Assembly (NCBI RefSeq): GCF_947250635.1
Contig: NZ_OX366335.1
Span: 1 to 64,000, forward strand
Direction: 5' to 3'
Origin: Wolbachia endosymbiont (group B) of Parapoynx stratiotata
GTDB taxonomy: Bacteria > Pseudomonadota > Alphaproteobacteria > Rickettsiales > Anaplasmataceae
DNA: 64,000 bases
Of the stretch, positions 34,070 through 42,764 are shown one piece after another. Within the stretch, counting starts at the first letter, position 1; every line of letters begins with the position of its first letter. The position numbers were made by a program, and so were the translations under genes. Below the pieces are notes generated by a model that saw only the letters and a list, made by a program, of their open reading frames with translations, did not search any database and had not been told where the DNA came from.

Positions 34070-34514
34070 CGCAAAAATGTATCTGTCTATCTTATTTTGC
34101 CACCCTGCTAAGCGGACACAAAAAATTACTTCCGCATATTTTAAATCTCATTATAATTACAAATAGAGATATTTTAAGAGCTCAAAATCTATCTTTAGTC
34201 TGCAGACTTTTTAATCAAACTTATTAAAAATGTATTCTTCAGTGTATATCTGTCGTATGTGCACTGCATTTTTTTCTAATCTTTTTTACAGGGGGATTTT
34301 ATGTCCAGAATTCCAGATATTTGACCTTTACTTTAGCTAATAAAAACCAACTGGTACCTGCGGTTTTTATAGCTACGTTTCTCAAACAAGTTTCAAATGA
34401 ATAGATTTCTTGCATAACTGGAATTCAAAAGTTGATGTCATTCTAGCGCGTGACGCTAGAATCCAGTCCTTTTGTGCAAAAAACGTTGTAAAGTAACTTA
34501 GTTGGATCCCAGTG
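34062..34514. other. Decayed intergenic sequence between two insertion sequences
   Basis: Contains the right half of the split hairpin, one copy of a dispersed 220-base repeat and the left part of a palindromic element. No intact gene is present. Confidence 0.6.
34120..34340 (+). repeat. Dispersed repeat, copy A
   Basis: About 220 bases that match 60623-60855 at roughly 80% by eye, with long identical blocks such as AGAGATATTTTAAGAGCTC and TATGTCCAGAATTCCAGATA. In the first 70 bases most differences between the copies are silent in one frame (LPHILNLIIITNRDILRAQN here), which suggests a former protein gene. In this copy stops break the frame. Confidence 0.65.
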
Positions 34515-35504
34515 GGCTTTTTAATTGTTGAAGAAAAAATATGCCACAGAAAATGAAAGTCAGTAACCAAAACGAATATAACAAATTCCTTGAAAAAAGG
34601 GGGAATATTTTTCGTTACATCGATGAAGCTATCGAAAATTGGTATGAAAATAGTCCAAAAATGCAGGGCGGCAACTATATTTATAGTGATAAAGTTGTGA
34701 TTTTAGTGCATATAATCGTCAGTTTCTTTAGAATTGGTTTAAGAAAAACAGTCGGGTTTATAAAAGGGTATTTGCAACAAATAGGAAGAGATTTGCAGCT
34801 ATTCACAAGCATCAAAAAAAACTTAATATTAAGATAAATGATTGCAGGATTGATAAAAGCAACATGGAAAATATTGAAATTATCATAGATAGCACAAATT
34901 TACAGTAACACTCCTGGCCACAGTAAGGAAAACAGTGCAGATAGAAAGTACCGAAGCTACGAGCAAGTAAGAAAGTTACATGTTATGTTAAGTGTGAATA
35001 GTAAAAAAGCTATAGCTGCAAGATACAGTAATGGCGTCTACTCTGACCACTTGCGATTTGCTTGAAGAAGTTAATTTTCAGCACAAAATAAAAGCATTAT
35101 ATGCAGATAGGGCATACGATAGGCAAAAACTTTATAAATTGTGTAAGAAATACGATATAAAGACAAAAGTTCTACCAAAAAAGGATGCAGCAGAACATTC
35201 AAAAATAGATTATATGTCTGACAGAAATGCTGCTATTAGGTTAATAAAATTATATGGACAAGATGGTGTAAAAGAGTGGAAAAAGGAAGTACATTATGGG
35301 AAAAGATCTTATATAGAAGGATTTTTCTCAAGGTTGAAGCAAGTATTTGTTTAGGAATAAATCTGAGATAAATCGAGAAAAAGAACTAAATGCTATTTGC
35401 TTAATAAATTCACTGATATAGGTATGGCTAAATTTGAAATCATTACATGAATTTGTCGTAAACCATCACTGCTTAAGGTGCTATGCAACAAAGCCATCCC
35501 AGTG
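34506..35504. mobile_element. Decayed IS5-group insertion sequence with 9-bp target duplication
   Basis: The element spans 34515-35495 (981 bases). It starts GGCTTT and ends AAAGCC; inverted similarity beyond these six bases is poor. ATCCCAGTG occurs on both sides (34506-34514 and 35496-35504), a perfect 9-base target duplication of the size made by IS903/IS5-type elements. The ends are complete but the transposase is broken, so it is a fixed, inactive copy. Confidence 0.85.
34541..35354 (+). pseudogene. IS5-group transposase, frameshifted
   Basis: Parts of one DDE transposase are spread over several frames. An N-terminal piece (34541-34837, 98 codons, ending near IKKNLILR) is followed by a stretch reading NMENIEIIIDSTN, which holds the first catalytic Asp, then a stop and frame changes; GHSKENSADRKYRSYEQVRKL follows in another frame, and the C-terminal piece (35031-35354) has YADRAYD with the second Asp and YIEGFFSRLKQVF with the Glu. 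At least two frameshifts prevent a full product. Programmed frameshifting is unlikely because an in-frame stop sits in the middle. Confidence 0.88.
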
Positions 35505-35823
35505 TCAGCTACTCTGATGACACCAAAGGGGCACTTGGATAGAGGCTACTTGAATAACACCATCATAAAGTGAAACTAGATTCCAGTGTCAAGCACTGGA
35601 ATGACATCATCTGCTATGCAATTTACTTTCAAAAATAAACGTTCCAGAATTTCCTTCTGCTGTCATGACATCTTATTGAAGATCAAGATTTTGAATGATT
35701 TTAATGAGATGTTCTATAAAAGTGATGAGTTTGTATAATAAATATTATTATTAATATATTAATTGACTAATGGTATAAATTATTCTATTATTAAGATATA
35801 TAGTTAATATCTTAATAACCAAT
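35496..35823. other. Intergenic region upstream of the C58-like gene
   Basis: About 330 bases. It holds the target duplication and tail of the interrupted palindromic element, the small palindrome at 35580-35602, and very AT-rich DNA before the next gene. No clear promoter or ribosome site was picked out. Confidence 0.5.
35580..35602. repeat. Palindromic repeat core
   Basis: ATTCCAGTG and CACTGGAAT form a perfect 9-base stem around TCAAG. Same loop and near-identical arms as the first hairpin inside truB. Confidence 0.75.
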
Positions 35824-36999
35824 ATGCCAAAATATGTTAATCATATTGCTGAATCTACTGTATTGAAAGTCTATACTGACAAGGAGAATGCTAAAATTAG
35901 AGTGTTTTCTAAAATTAAAGATGGAGAGGTTGAGAAAACACTTTCAAAGCAGCAAATTGTAGAATTTTTAAATTTATTTACTAATATAAGGAATCAAGGA
36001 AATAAAGAAATTGCTATCAGTAAAAATATAGAACGTGGTATCGTTGAAGATATAGAAGGTATACGTAGAGAAAATGGTAGATATGTATATAAAGCGCCAG
36101 ATTTATCAGCTGAAGAACAATATAATAAATTATTTGAAAGTGAGCAAGCCATTCAATTTCATTTGAATGATTTCATGTCAGATAGCATATCTGGAATTGG
36201 ACAATTAAAAAGTAGATTTGAAGAAATTTTAGATTTTGACCCTGAAGAAGGGTTATGTCACCCATTAAATTACTTTATTACCTTTATAAGATTAGAGAAT
36301 AGGAAAGATTTTGTTCAATTCCTCGAGTCTGGTAATATTATATCTGAACAAGATTTTATGGACTATATTGATGGAAGAAAAGAACAAACGATTGAGTTAT
36401 TAATGATGCAGTTTTTATTGCAATTCTTACCTGTTCTCGATGTTCAGAGCATTGAAAGGCGAGAAGGAGATCCATTTTATGATGAGACGATATATGAACA
36501 AGCATGTAACGATTTATCTTCAACAGAGGTATGGGTCTATACTAATCAAGAACAAATCAAACGTGCTTTAAATGATGTAGAGATAGGATGCTACTTAGAA
36601 TTTAGTTTTTCTTGTTATGCTTGTAATGGAGCAGATGATGAAGATGACGAGAATATTGCTCATTCTATGTTGGTATATAAAGCAGAGAATGATAAATACA
36701 TATTTTTTGATCCTAGTAAAGGAGCGATTGGCTTTTGTCCTGATACAGGAGTTGCTAATTTTACATTAGAGGAAGTTTGTAGGGCAATAGAACTTGCTGT
36801 AAACCATTATTCATATAATATGTATGTTGAAAATTCTCCAGATTATTGCGAAATTTTTATTACGCTTAGAAATGCAACACTGATGTTAAAGAAAGCTGAA
36901 AAGCTTTATGAAATAACAGAAAGAACAAATTCAAAAATAATTGATATATCAGTTGATAAAGGCATGAATCAATTGTTGTTCACACCTGCAAGTCTGTGA
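35824..36999 (+). CDS. Candidate YopT-like (C58) cysteine protease effector
   Basis: 391 residues, no signal peptide or membrane helix. I recognise no named orthologue, but the residue pattern of papain-like C58 proteases is present in the right order: Cys145 in EEGLCHPLNYFITF, His280 in IAHSMLVYKAEND and Asp296 in YIFFDPSKGAIGF. His-to-Asp spacing is 16, as in YopT. The strand 'HSMLVYK' followed by 'YIFFDPSKG..GF' is the usual C-terminal half of that fold. YopT and AvrPphB act inside host cells, so type IV secretion of this protein is a reasonable hypothesis. The N-terminal 120 residues are unassigned. It lies beside two insertion sequences. The ribosome site is weak. Confidence 0.65.
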   Translation: MPKYVNHIAESTVLKVYTDKENAKIRVFSKIKDGEVEKTLSKQQIVEFLNLFTNIRNQGNKEIAISKNIERGIVEDIEGIRRENGRYVYKAPDLSAEEQYNKLFESEQAIQFHLNDFMSDSISGIGQLKSRFEEILDFDPEEGLCHPLNYFITFIRLENRKDFVQFLESGNIISEQDFMDYIDGRKEQTIELLMMQFLLQFLPVLDVQSIERREGDPFYDETIYEQACNDLSSTEVWVYTNQEQIKRALNDVEIGCYLEFSFSCYACNGADDEDDENIAHSMLVYKAENDKYIFFDPSKGAIGFCPDTGVANFTLEEVCRAIELAVNHYSYNMYVENSPDYCEIFITLRNATLMLKKAEKLYEITERTNSKIIDISVDKGMNQLLFTPASL

Positions 37000-37023
37000 A
37001 CGTACATATCTTGATCTTTTTGG

Positions 37024-37866
37024 TTATTTACCAAGTATAGACATCAACTCATCCCATTCTCTTTTACCAATACCACTTTCTTCTCTCGTAACATTTTTTC
37101 CTTTTATTAGCTTGCGAATTATTTCAAGACCAGTTTTTGAAATACAGGCTGATTTTAAGGAGTATTCAATGAAAGCATTATAGGCCAGCGGGACCCATTT
37201 CTTTACTATGTCCAACATAACTTCTGCATAGACTCTAATTTCATATTGGGCGTGCTGATCAGCTCTAAGCCTTAAAAAGTGAAGAAGGTTGTGTAAATCT
37301 ATTTTCCAATAAAACTGAGTATAGTAATTAAGTGTTAGATTAGTTCGGGCAATTTCCCTTGCAAGGCCCTGTTCAATAAATTTCTCATAATGAGAATATA
37401 CTAAATTAGAATCATTTATTAGAGAATCTATTATTTCTTTTGAAGTACTTGAGTCAAAAGCTTCACCGCTGCCTTGTTTATTATTATCAGATTGTTTTGC
37501 AACCTGTTCTGGTATATAAAATTCATTATCAAGTATCGAATACCTTCCGGAATATTCATTCACATTTGCAGTTCTGTGTCTTATCCACTGTCTTGCAATA
37601 AAAATTGGAAGTTTCACGTGAAACTTAATTTCACACATTTCAAATGGAGTTGTATGATGATGTCTCATCAAATATTTTATAAGCGCTTCATCTTGATTTA
37701 TCTGTTTTGTTCCTTTTCCATAAGAAACACGAGCAGCTTGAACTATGGCGCTATCAGAGCCCATATAATCAATCACTCGAACAAATCCATGATCTAACAC
37801 CTTATGTTCTTCGTATAGAATGTCATCTATTTCTTTTACTGTAGCTCGCTTAGTTGTCTCATTCAT
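37024..37866 (-). CDS. thyX: Flavin-dependent thymidylate synthase
   Basis: Makes dTMP from dUMP using FAD, NADPH and methylene-THF. It has 280 residues. The ThyX signature is present as [15 protein letters not shown] near residue 97, and [18 protein letters not shown] near 205 holds the dUMP-binding part. Methylene-THF comes from GlyA/FolD, both in this window. The first 30 residues are longer than in many ThyX proteins. It starts 9 bases after the murA stop, so murA-thyX are probably one transcript. Confidence 0.96.
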   Translation of the reverse strand: MNETTKRATVKEIDDILYEEHKVLDHGFVRVIDYMGSDSAIVQAARVSYGKGTKQINQDEALIKYLMRHHHTTPFEMCEIKFHVKLPIFIARQWIRHRTANVNEYSGRYSILDNEFYIPEQVAKQSDNNKQGSGEAFDSSTSKEIIDSLINDSNLVYSHYEKFIEQGLAREIARTNLTLNYYTQFYWKIDLHNLLHFLRLRADQHAQYEIRVYAEVMLDIVKKWVPLAYNAFIEYSLKSACISKTGLEIIRKLIKGKNVTREESGIGKREWDELMSILGK

Positions 37867-37875
37867 AATATATCC

Positions 37876-39153
37876 TCAAGATGAAACGAAAATATCAGCC
37901 CCGCATGAATTGAGTTTTTCGTGCATTGCTTCATAGCCTCTCCATAAATGATGTGAGTTATTTATTGTAGTTTCTCCTTTAGCTACCAAAGAAGCGAGAA
38001 TTAAAGCTGCTGTTGACCTTAAGTCATTAGCATGCAGATTAGCTCCAGATAGGCTCTTTGTTCCACTTATAGTAGCTTTACTTTTTTCGATGCTGATATT
38101 AGCGCCTAATTTTCTTAGCTCATTTGCATGTGCAAATCTACTTTCAAAAATGTTCTCTTCAATGATTGATATTCCATCTGCAATGCACATTGCAGACATT
38201 AGTTGTGGTTGCATATCACTGGGAAAGTTGGGATATGGATTTGTTGCAACGTGAGCAGATTTAATAGAGCTATTTTTTCTAGAAATAATAATACCATCAT
38301 CATGTAACTCAACTCTGGCTCCTATAGTCTTCAATTCATTTGCAATACATTCTATATCAGACAAACTTACTCCTTCTAACTTTAGCTCGCCGTCGGTAAT
38401 GATAGCAGCCAAAGCATAAGTACCGGCCTCTATGCGATCTGGTATTATTTTATGCTCACACCCATTTAATGCTTCAACACCTTCTATTGTGATTTTTGTA
38501 TTATTAACTTCAATATTGGCACCCATAATCTTCAGAAACTCTATTAAATCAAGAACTTCCGGCTCGATTGCAGCATTGTTTATTATTGTTACTCCCTCTG
38601 CAAGTGTTGCTGCCATTATTATATTTTCTGTTGCACCAACACTTACTTTTTCAAATGTTATTTCTTTGCCTTGCAATTTCCCCTTTGTTGTTGCAGTTAT
38701 ATTACAGCTATCAATTTCAATTTTAGCTCCCATTGCTTCAAGTGCCTTAATATGAATGTCAACAGGACGTTTTCCAATATTACATCCACCAGGAAATACT
38801 GTTGAAACTCTACCAAATCTGCTGAGCATTGGACCTAGCATTAAAAAAGATGCTCGCAGTCTGCTTGCAATTTCATGTGATATTAAATAGTTATTGATAT
38901 TGCTACAGTCAATTTCCAAAGTGTGATTTGCTTTATAGTCTTTATTGCATATAAAATTTACTTCTGCACCAAGACTCTTAAGCAGCTCAGACATCAAATG
39001 CACGTCAATTAAATCAGGTACGTTATGCAAAGTTATTGAAGAATTACTAAACAAGCTTGCCGCCATTATTGGCAAGACGGCATTCTTTGAACCATTAATC
39101 TTGATTTTTCCAATCAAGGGCTTATGGTTACTTCTTACTAATATTTTATGCAT
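37876..39153 (-). CDS. murA: UDP-N-acetylglucosamine 1-carboxyvinyltransferase
   Basis: First committed step of peptidoglycan/lipid II synthesis: adds enolpyruvate to UDP-GlcNAc. It has 425 residues with the inverted alpha-beta barrel repeats of EPT enzymes. The opening GKIKINGSKNAVLPIMAA, the catalytic cysteine in FPGGCNIGKRPVDIH near residue 120, and FPSDMQPQLMSAM near 305 are intact. The cysteine is the fosfomycin target. Wolbachia makes lipid II without a normal wall; this gene, dapA and argD belong to that path. Confidence 0.97.
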   Translation of the reverse strand: MHKILVRSNHKPLIGKIKINGSKNAVLPIMAASLFSNSSITLHNVPDLIDVHLMSELLKSLGAEVNFICNKDYKANHTLEIDCSNINNYLISHEIASRLRASFLMLGPMLSRFGRVSTVFPGGCNIGKRPVDIHIKALEAMGAKIEIDSCNITATTKGKLQGKEITFEKVSVGATENIIMAATLAEGVTIINNAAIEPEVLDLIEFLKIMGANIEVNNTKITIEGVEALNGCEHKIIPDRIEAGTYALAAIITDGELKLEGVSLSDIECIANELKTIGARVELHDDGIIISRKNSSIKSAHVATNPYPNFPSDMQPQLMSAMCIADGISIIEENIFESRFAHANELRKLGANISIEKSKATISGTKSLSGANLHANDLRSTAALILASLVAKGETTINNSHHLWRGYEAMHEKLNSCGADIFVSS

Positions 39154-39230
39154 TTAATCAAGCGATAGAACTTATCAAGTAAGTATAATAGGTTAGCGGT
39201 AAAAGGCAAAATTTTGCTTTTTCTTCTTCT

Positions 39231-39348
39231 GTCATTCGAGTAGCTGACACTAGGATCCATTTCTTCATCATCATCAAAATGTTATATTTCAACATTACTT
39301 TTATGCTGACCAATTTAACTGGATTCTAGTTTCAGCTACTCGAATAAC
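39231..39348. repeat. Intergenic palindromic element
   Basis: A 118-base element with 28-base inverted arms (39231-39258 and 39321-39348, about 24 of 28 matching); the arms start GTCATTCGAGTAGCTGA and end in the complementary order. It sits between murA and fabF, both on the minus strand. It shares the CAGCTACTC motif with the element at 35505-35521 but not the CCCAGTG core. Confidence 0.75.
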
Positions 39349-39381
39349 ATTTTCGTAGTCGATTCAAAATAGCATAATTAA

Positions 39382-40653
39382 CTACACCTTTCCAAAGATG
39401 AGAGACGCGTTGGTACCACCAAAACCAAATGAATTAGAAAGCGCATATTGAATTTTATGCTCTTGAGCTTTAAATGGTACAAAATTTAAATCACACCCTT
39501 CTGAAGGTTTGTGTAGGTTTAAAGTTGGTGGAACAATTCCATTGTTTAATGCAAGGATACTAAATATTGCTTCAACACTTCCTGCGGCACCAAGTAAATG
39601 TCCTATAGAAGATTTAGTCGAGGAAACAGGTATTTTATAGGCATAGTCACCGAATAACTGCTTCATTGCTATTACTTCTATTTTATCTCCAAGCGGTGTC
39701 GATGTACCATGTGCATTGATATATCCAATTTGACTTGGGCTGATTTGTGCATTCTTTAAAGCAAGCTCCATTGCCTTAAATGCGCCTCTTCCTTCTGGAT
39801 GAGGTGCTGTGATATGATGTGCATCTCCTGTTAGTCCATATCCAGTGAGTTCCGCATATATTTTTGTTTTTCTTTTTTTTGCATGTTCATACTCTTCCAG
39901 CACTAATATACCTGCTCCTTCGCCCATGACAAATCCATCACGTTCTTCATCCCATGGCCTTGAGGATTCTTCAGGATTATCATTGAATTTAGTTGATAAC
40001 GCCTTCATCGATGCAAAACCTGCAATTCCAACTCTGCATAACGCACTTTCTGCTCCGCCTGCAATCATAATGTCAGCTTCACCGAGTTTTATAGCTCTTG
40101 CTGAGTTTACAATCGCATGCGCACCTGTTGCACATGCAGTTACCGCTGAGTCATTTGGACCTATAAATTCGTATTTAATAGAAATATGACCAGATATCAA
40201 ATTTATTAGACTTGCAGGAACAAAAAATGGGCTAACACGTCTAGGCCCCTTCTCCTGCATGGTAATTACATTTTCCTGAATTGATGGAAGACCACCTATA
40301 CCAGAACCAATAGCTACACCTATTCGCTCTTTATTAATATTTTTATTTTCCAAAATTAGTGAATCATCTACTGCCTGAATAGCTGCTGCAACGCCGTAGT
40401 GAATAAAGCGATCTGTTCTTTTTAGATCTTTCTCAGAAATATAATCTAATGGATTGAAATAGTTCTCAATATCATCAGATTGCATTGGAACTTGCCCTGC
40501 AACTCTGCAAGCAAGATCAGAAGAATCAAACCTATTTGTATTGATTGCTTTGATGCCAGATTTACCTTCTTTCAGCTTTGACCAGGTGTTATTAACATCT
40601 GCTGCTAGTGGAGTAATTAAGCCAACACCGGTAACTACTACTCTTCTGCTCAT
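39382..40653 (-). CDS. fabF: 3-oxoacyl-ACP synthase II
   Basis: Elongating beta-ketoacyl synthase of type II fatty acid synthesis. It has 423 residues. The catalytic Cys is in TACATGAHAI near residue 175, the two histidines in NAHGTSTPLGD near 315 and SSIGHLLGAAG near 350, and the last motif SNSFGFGGTNASLIF closes the fold. It follows acpP by 6 bases, the usual acpP-fabF pair. Confidence 0.97.
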   Translation of the reverse strand: MSRRVVVTGVGLITPLAADVNNTWSKLKEGKSGIKAINTNRFDSSDLACRVAGQVPMQSDDIENYFNPLDYISEKDLKRTDRFIHYGVAAAIQAVDDSLILENKNINKERIGVAIGSGIGGLPSIQENVITMQEKGPRRVSPFFVPASLINLISGHISIKYEFIGPNDSAVTACATGAHAIVNSARAIKLGEADIMIAGGAESALCRVGIAGFASMKALSTKFNDNPEESSRPWDEERDGFVMGEGAGILVLEEYEHAKKRKTKIYAELTGYGLTGDAHHITAPHPEGRGAFKAMELALKNAQISPSQIGYINAHGTSTPLGDKIEVIAMKQLFGDYAYKIPVSSTKSSIGHLLGAAGSVEAIFSILALNNGIVPPTLNLHKPSEGCDLNFVPFKAQEHKIQYALSNSFGFGGTNASLIFGKV

Positions 40654-40659
40654 TCAACA

Positions 40660-40920
40660 TCAATTGTTTGCTTTGTTTACTACATATTCAACTATCTGTT
40701 CCATAGTTTCCATTTTTTGTGCATCTTCATCAGGAATCTCTATACCAAATTCTTCTTCAGCTGCCATGATTATTTCAACTGCATCTAAACTATCTGTGCC
40801 ATGGTCTGAAAGCTTTGAAGAACTACCAAATCTCTCTACATCCTTACTGATGTGCTCTAGTATAATCTTCTTTACTTTTTCTTCTATATCTTCCCTAGTG
40901 CTTTTTGCCAATTCGCTCAT
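40660..40920 (-). CDS. acpP: Acyl carrier protein
   Basis: Carries growing acyl chains on a phosphopantetheine arm attached to the serine of GTDSLDAVEI (about residue 45). 86 residues, acidic and four-helical, standard for the family with a slightly longer N terminus. Upstream of fabF in the same operon. Confidence 0.97.
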   Translation of the reverse strand: MSELAKSTREDIEEKVKKIILEHISKDVERFGSSSKLSDHGTDSLDAVEIIMAAEEEFGIEIPDEDAQKMETMEQIVEYVVNKANN

Positions 40921-41047
40921 TTCTTACTAAAAAATAACCTATTCTCTGATGTTATAAGAAATTTTGATGTTTGCAATAGCTTTTATGATTATATAAACTA
41001 TTAAAAACTTCCTATCTCTTAGCACTCGATAGTTAATAAATTTAAAA

Positions 41048-41830
41048 ATGCTAGACGAAACAACAAAAAATTTGCTTGTTGTAGAAGTGAATAAGCTCTT
41101 ACCTGAAAATAGCGAGAATAAATTTATATCAGCTATGCGTTATGTGCTTCTTGCTCCTGCAAAACATATACGTTCTTTTTTAGTTATAGCATCTTCGTCG
41201 ATATTCAACATAAAGGTTGAAAAAGCAATAACAGCAGCAGCAGCAATTGAATTTATTCATGCTTACTCTCTAATTCACGATGATCTACCATGCATGGATA
41301 ATAGTGACACTCGAAGAGGCCAGCTGAGCTGCCACAAAAAATTTGGTGAAGCAATAGCAGTACTGGCCGGAGATGCACTACTTACTTTGGCTTTTGAGGT
41401 ACTATCTTCGTTAAATTGTGAGATCATCAAAGTGCTCTCTCAAGCGATAGGAGTTAGGGGAATGGTGGGAGGACAGATTTTGGATATAGATGCAGATTTG
41501 AATAAAATAAAGGAAATTCATTTGATGAAAACTGCAAAACTATTTGCAGCTTCATGCGAAATAGGGGCTATAATAGGCAATGCTACAACCAAGGAGCGGA
41601 GAGCGTTATATAACTATGGAATAAATCTGGGGCTTATTTTTCAAGCTAAGGATGATATTGAAGATTATGAGCAAGATAAAACAAACAATTTAATGTCCGT
41701 GCTTGGCAAAAATGAAATGGAAAACTATATAGATAGTCTCTTTAAACAGGCCTCAGATAATTTAAGTACGCTTTCAGGGAATACTAATGACTTATATGAT
41801 TTATTGAATCAAGTAAAAAAAGATGGTTAA
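41048..41830 (+). CDS. ispA: Geranyl/farnesyl diphosphate synthase
   Basis: Short-chain trans-prenyltransferase that condenses IPP with DMAPP/GPP. It has 260 residues, about 30 shorter than E. coli IspA, mainly at the C terminus. The first Asp-rich motif is LIHDDLPCMDNSDTRRG near residue 76 and the second FQAKDDIEDYEQD near 200; GGQILDID is also conserved. It uses IPP/DMAPP made by IspH. Its last 8 bases overlap the start of the FKBP-like gene, so the two are coupled. Confidence 0.94.
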   Translation: MLDETTKNLLVVEVNKLLPENSENKFISAMRYVLLAPAKHIRSFLVIASSSIFNIKVEKAITAAAAIEFIHAYSLIHDDLPCMDNSDTRRGQLSCHKKFGEAIAVLAGDALLTLAFEVLSSLNCEIIKVLSQAIGVRGMVGGQILDIDADLNKIKEIHLMKTAKLFAASCEIGAIIGNATTKERRALYNYGINLGLIFQAKDDIEDYEQDKTNNLMSVLGKNEMENYIDSLFKQASDNLSTLSGNTNDLYDLLNQVKKDG

Positions 41831-42692
41831 AAAAATTATATTACAAATATTTATCTTTCTAGTAATGGTTCTCACTTTAGCTTCTGTTTTTATAATCACT
41901 ATTGTTTATATAAATAAAGATAAACCGGAAAAAGAGGACAAGCTTTACGAGATAAATGCCACACATGATGGTTTAACACAGACGATAGCACGTTATCTAG
42001 TAAAGCCCATACTTGAATCAGCACTTGATCGCTATATTGAAAAGCATGGGCTAGCAGAATATTTAGAAGAAATAACACAGCAAAAGGAAGAAGAGACGAT
42101 AAAATTTTATGAAATTACTGAAGGCAGCGGCAGTAAGGCTTTCTGTGGCCAAGAAGTCCTGCTACAAATGTACAAAATATCCAACAATCTGGCAGCATTA
42201 CCAAGTCAAGTCTCTGATATTACTCTGAGAATAGGTGAAAAAGAAGTGAGTTTAGGGGTAATAGGTATGAAAGAAGGTGGAGAGCGTGTAGTTACTATTG
42301 CCGCTGATGACAACAAAATGAGTTTTAACTCTTATTACATCAAACTGATTGAAGTAAAAGATAAATATCCTGATTCAGTAAATAACCTAATGATTTTTAA
42401 TGACTTAATTAACAAAACTAGAAAACAAGTAAAGTGTGGTGATGAGATATCGGCTCAATATAGCATAAAGAGATATAATGGTGAGTATATAGTCAAAGAT
42501 CAAACAGTGCAGTTTAAAGTTGGTGACAGAAAAATGCCGCTTGCTATAGAACTTGGAGTTGTGGGAATGAGAGCTGGTAATAAAAGAACAGTTCTTTCTC
42601 CACCTGATCTTTTAACTGATGTGTTAACAAAAGGCATAGATTGTGATATTGCAATAATTGATTTAAGCTTGAATTCTACTATTGAAAAATAG
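41823..42692 (+). CDS. Membrane-anchored protein with two FKBP-like domains
   Basis: 289 residues: an N-terminal membrane helix (about 4-28), a linker, and two domains that look like divergent FKBP-type peptidyl-prolyl isomerases. The key similarity is the repeated pattern LGVIGMKEGGERVVTIAAD (near residue 145) and LGVVGMRAGNKRTVLSPPD (near 245), matching the FKBP 'l.gMk.Gekr.i.iPp' strand. Most FKBP active-site aromatics are not evident, so the protein may be a periplasmic chaperone without isomerase activity. Coupled to ispA by overlap. The domain call is my inference. Confidence 0.65.
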   Translation: MVKKIILQIFIFLVMVLTLASVFIITIVYINKDKPEKEDKLYEINATHDGLTQTIARYLVKPILESALDRYIEKHGLAEYLEEITQQKEEETIKFYEITEGSGSKAFCGQEVLLQMYKISNNLAALPSQVSDITLRIGEKEVSLGVIGMKEGGERVVTIAADDNKMSFNSYYIKLIEVKDKYPDSVNNLMIFNDLINKTRKQVKCGDEISAQYSIKRYNGEYIVKDQTVQFKVGDRKMPLAIELGVVGMRAGNKRTVLSPPDLLTDVLTKGIDCDIAIIDLSLNSTIEK

Positions 42693-42764
42693 CTTAAAGA
42701 ATTACGAAGTAAGAAAAAATAAAACTTCTTGAGTGCTATATATTACTTAAAGAAAAAGTTTCTT

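Larger units (their letters stand above)
34437..35521. repeat. Palindromic element interrupted by an IS5-group element
   Basis: The left part starts with GTCA at 34437 and a perfect 8-base stem (34441-34448 with 34454-34461, loop CGTGA). It runs to ATCCCAGTG at 34506-34514, where the IS inserted. The right part resumes after 35504 and ends GATGAC at 35521. Without the IS it is about 95 bases, the same class as the ribD copy. Confidence 0.65.

Noticed and set aside
34541..35354. Programmed frameshift to make an active IS5-group transposase
   Set aside because: An in-frame stop follows the IIIDSTN motif and at least two further frame changes are needed; simple decay is more likely.
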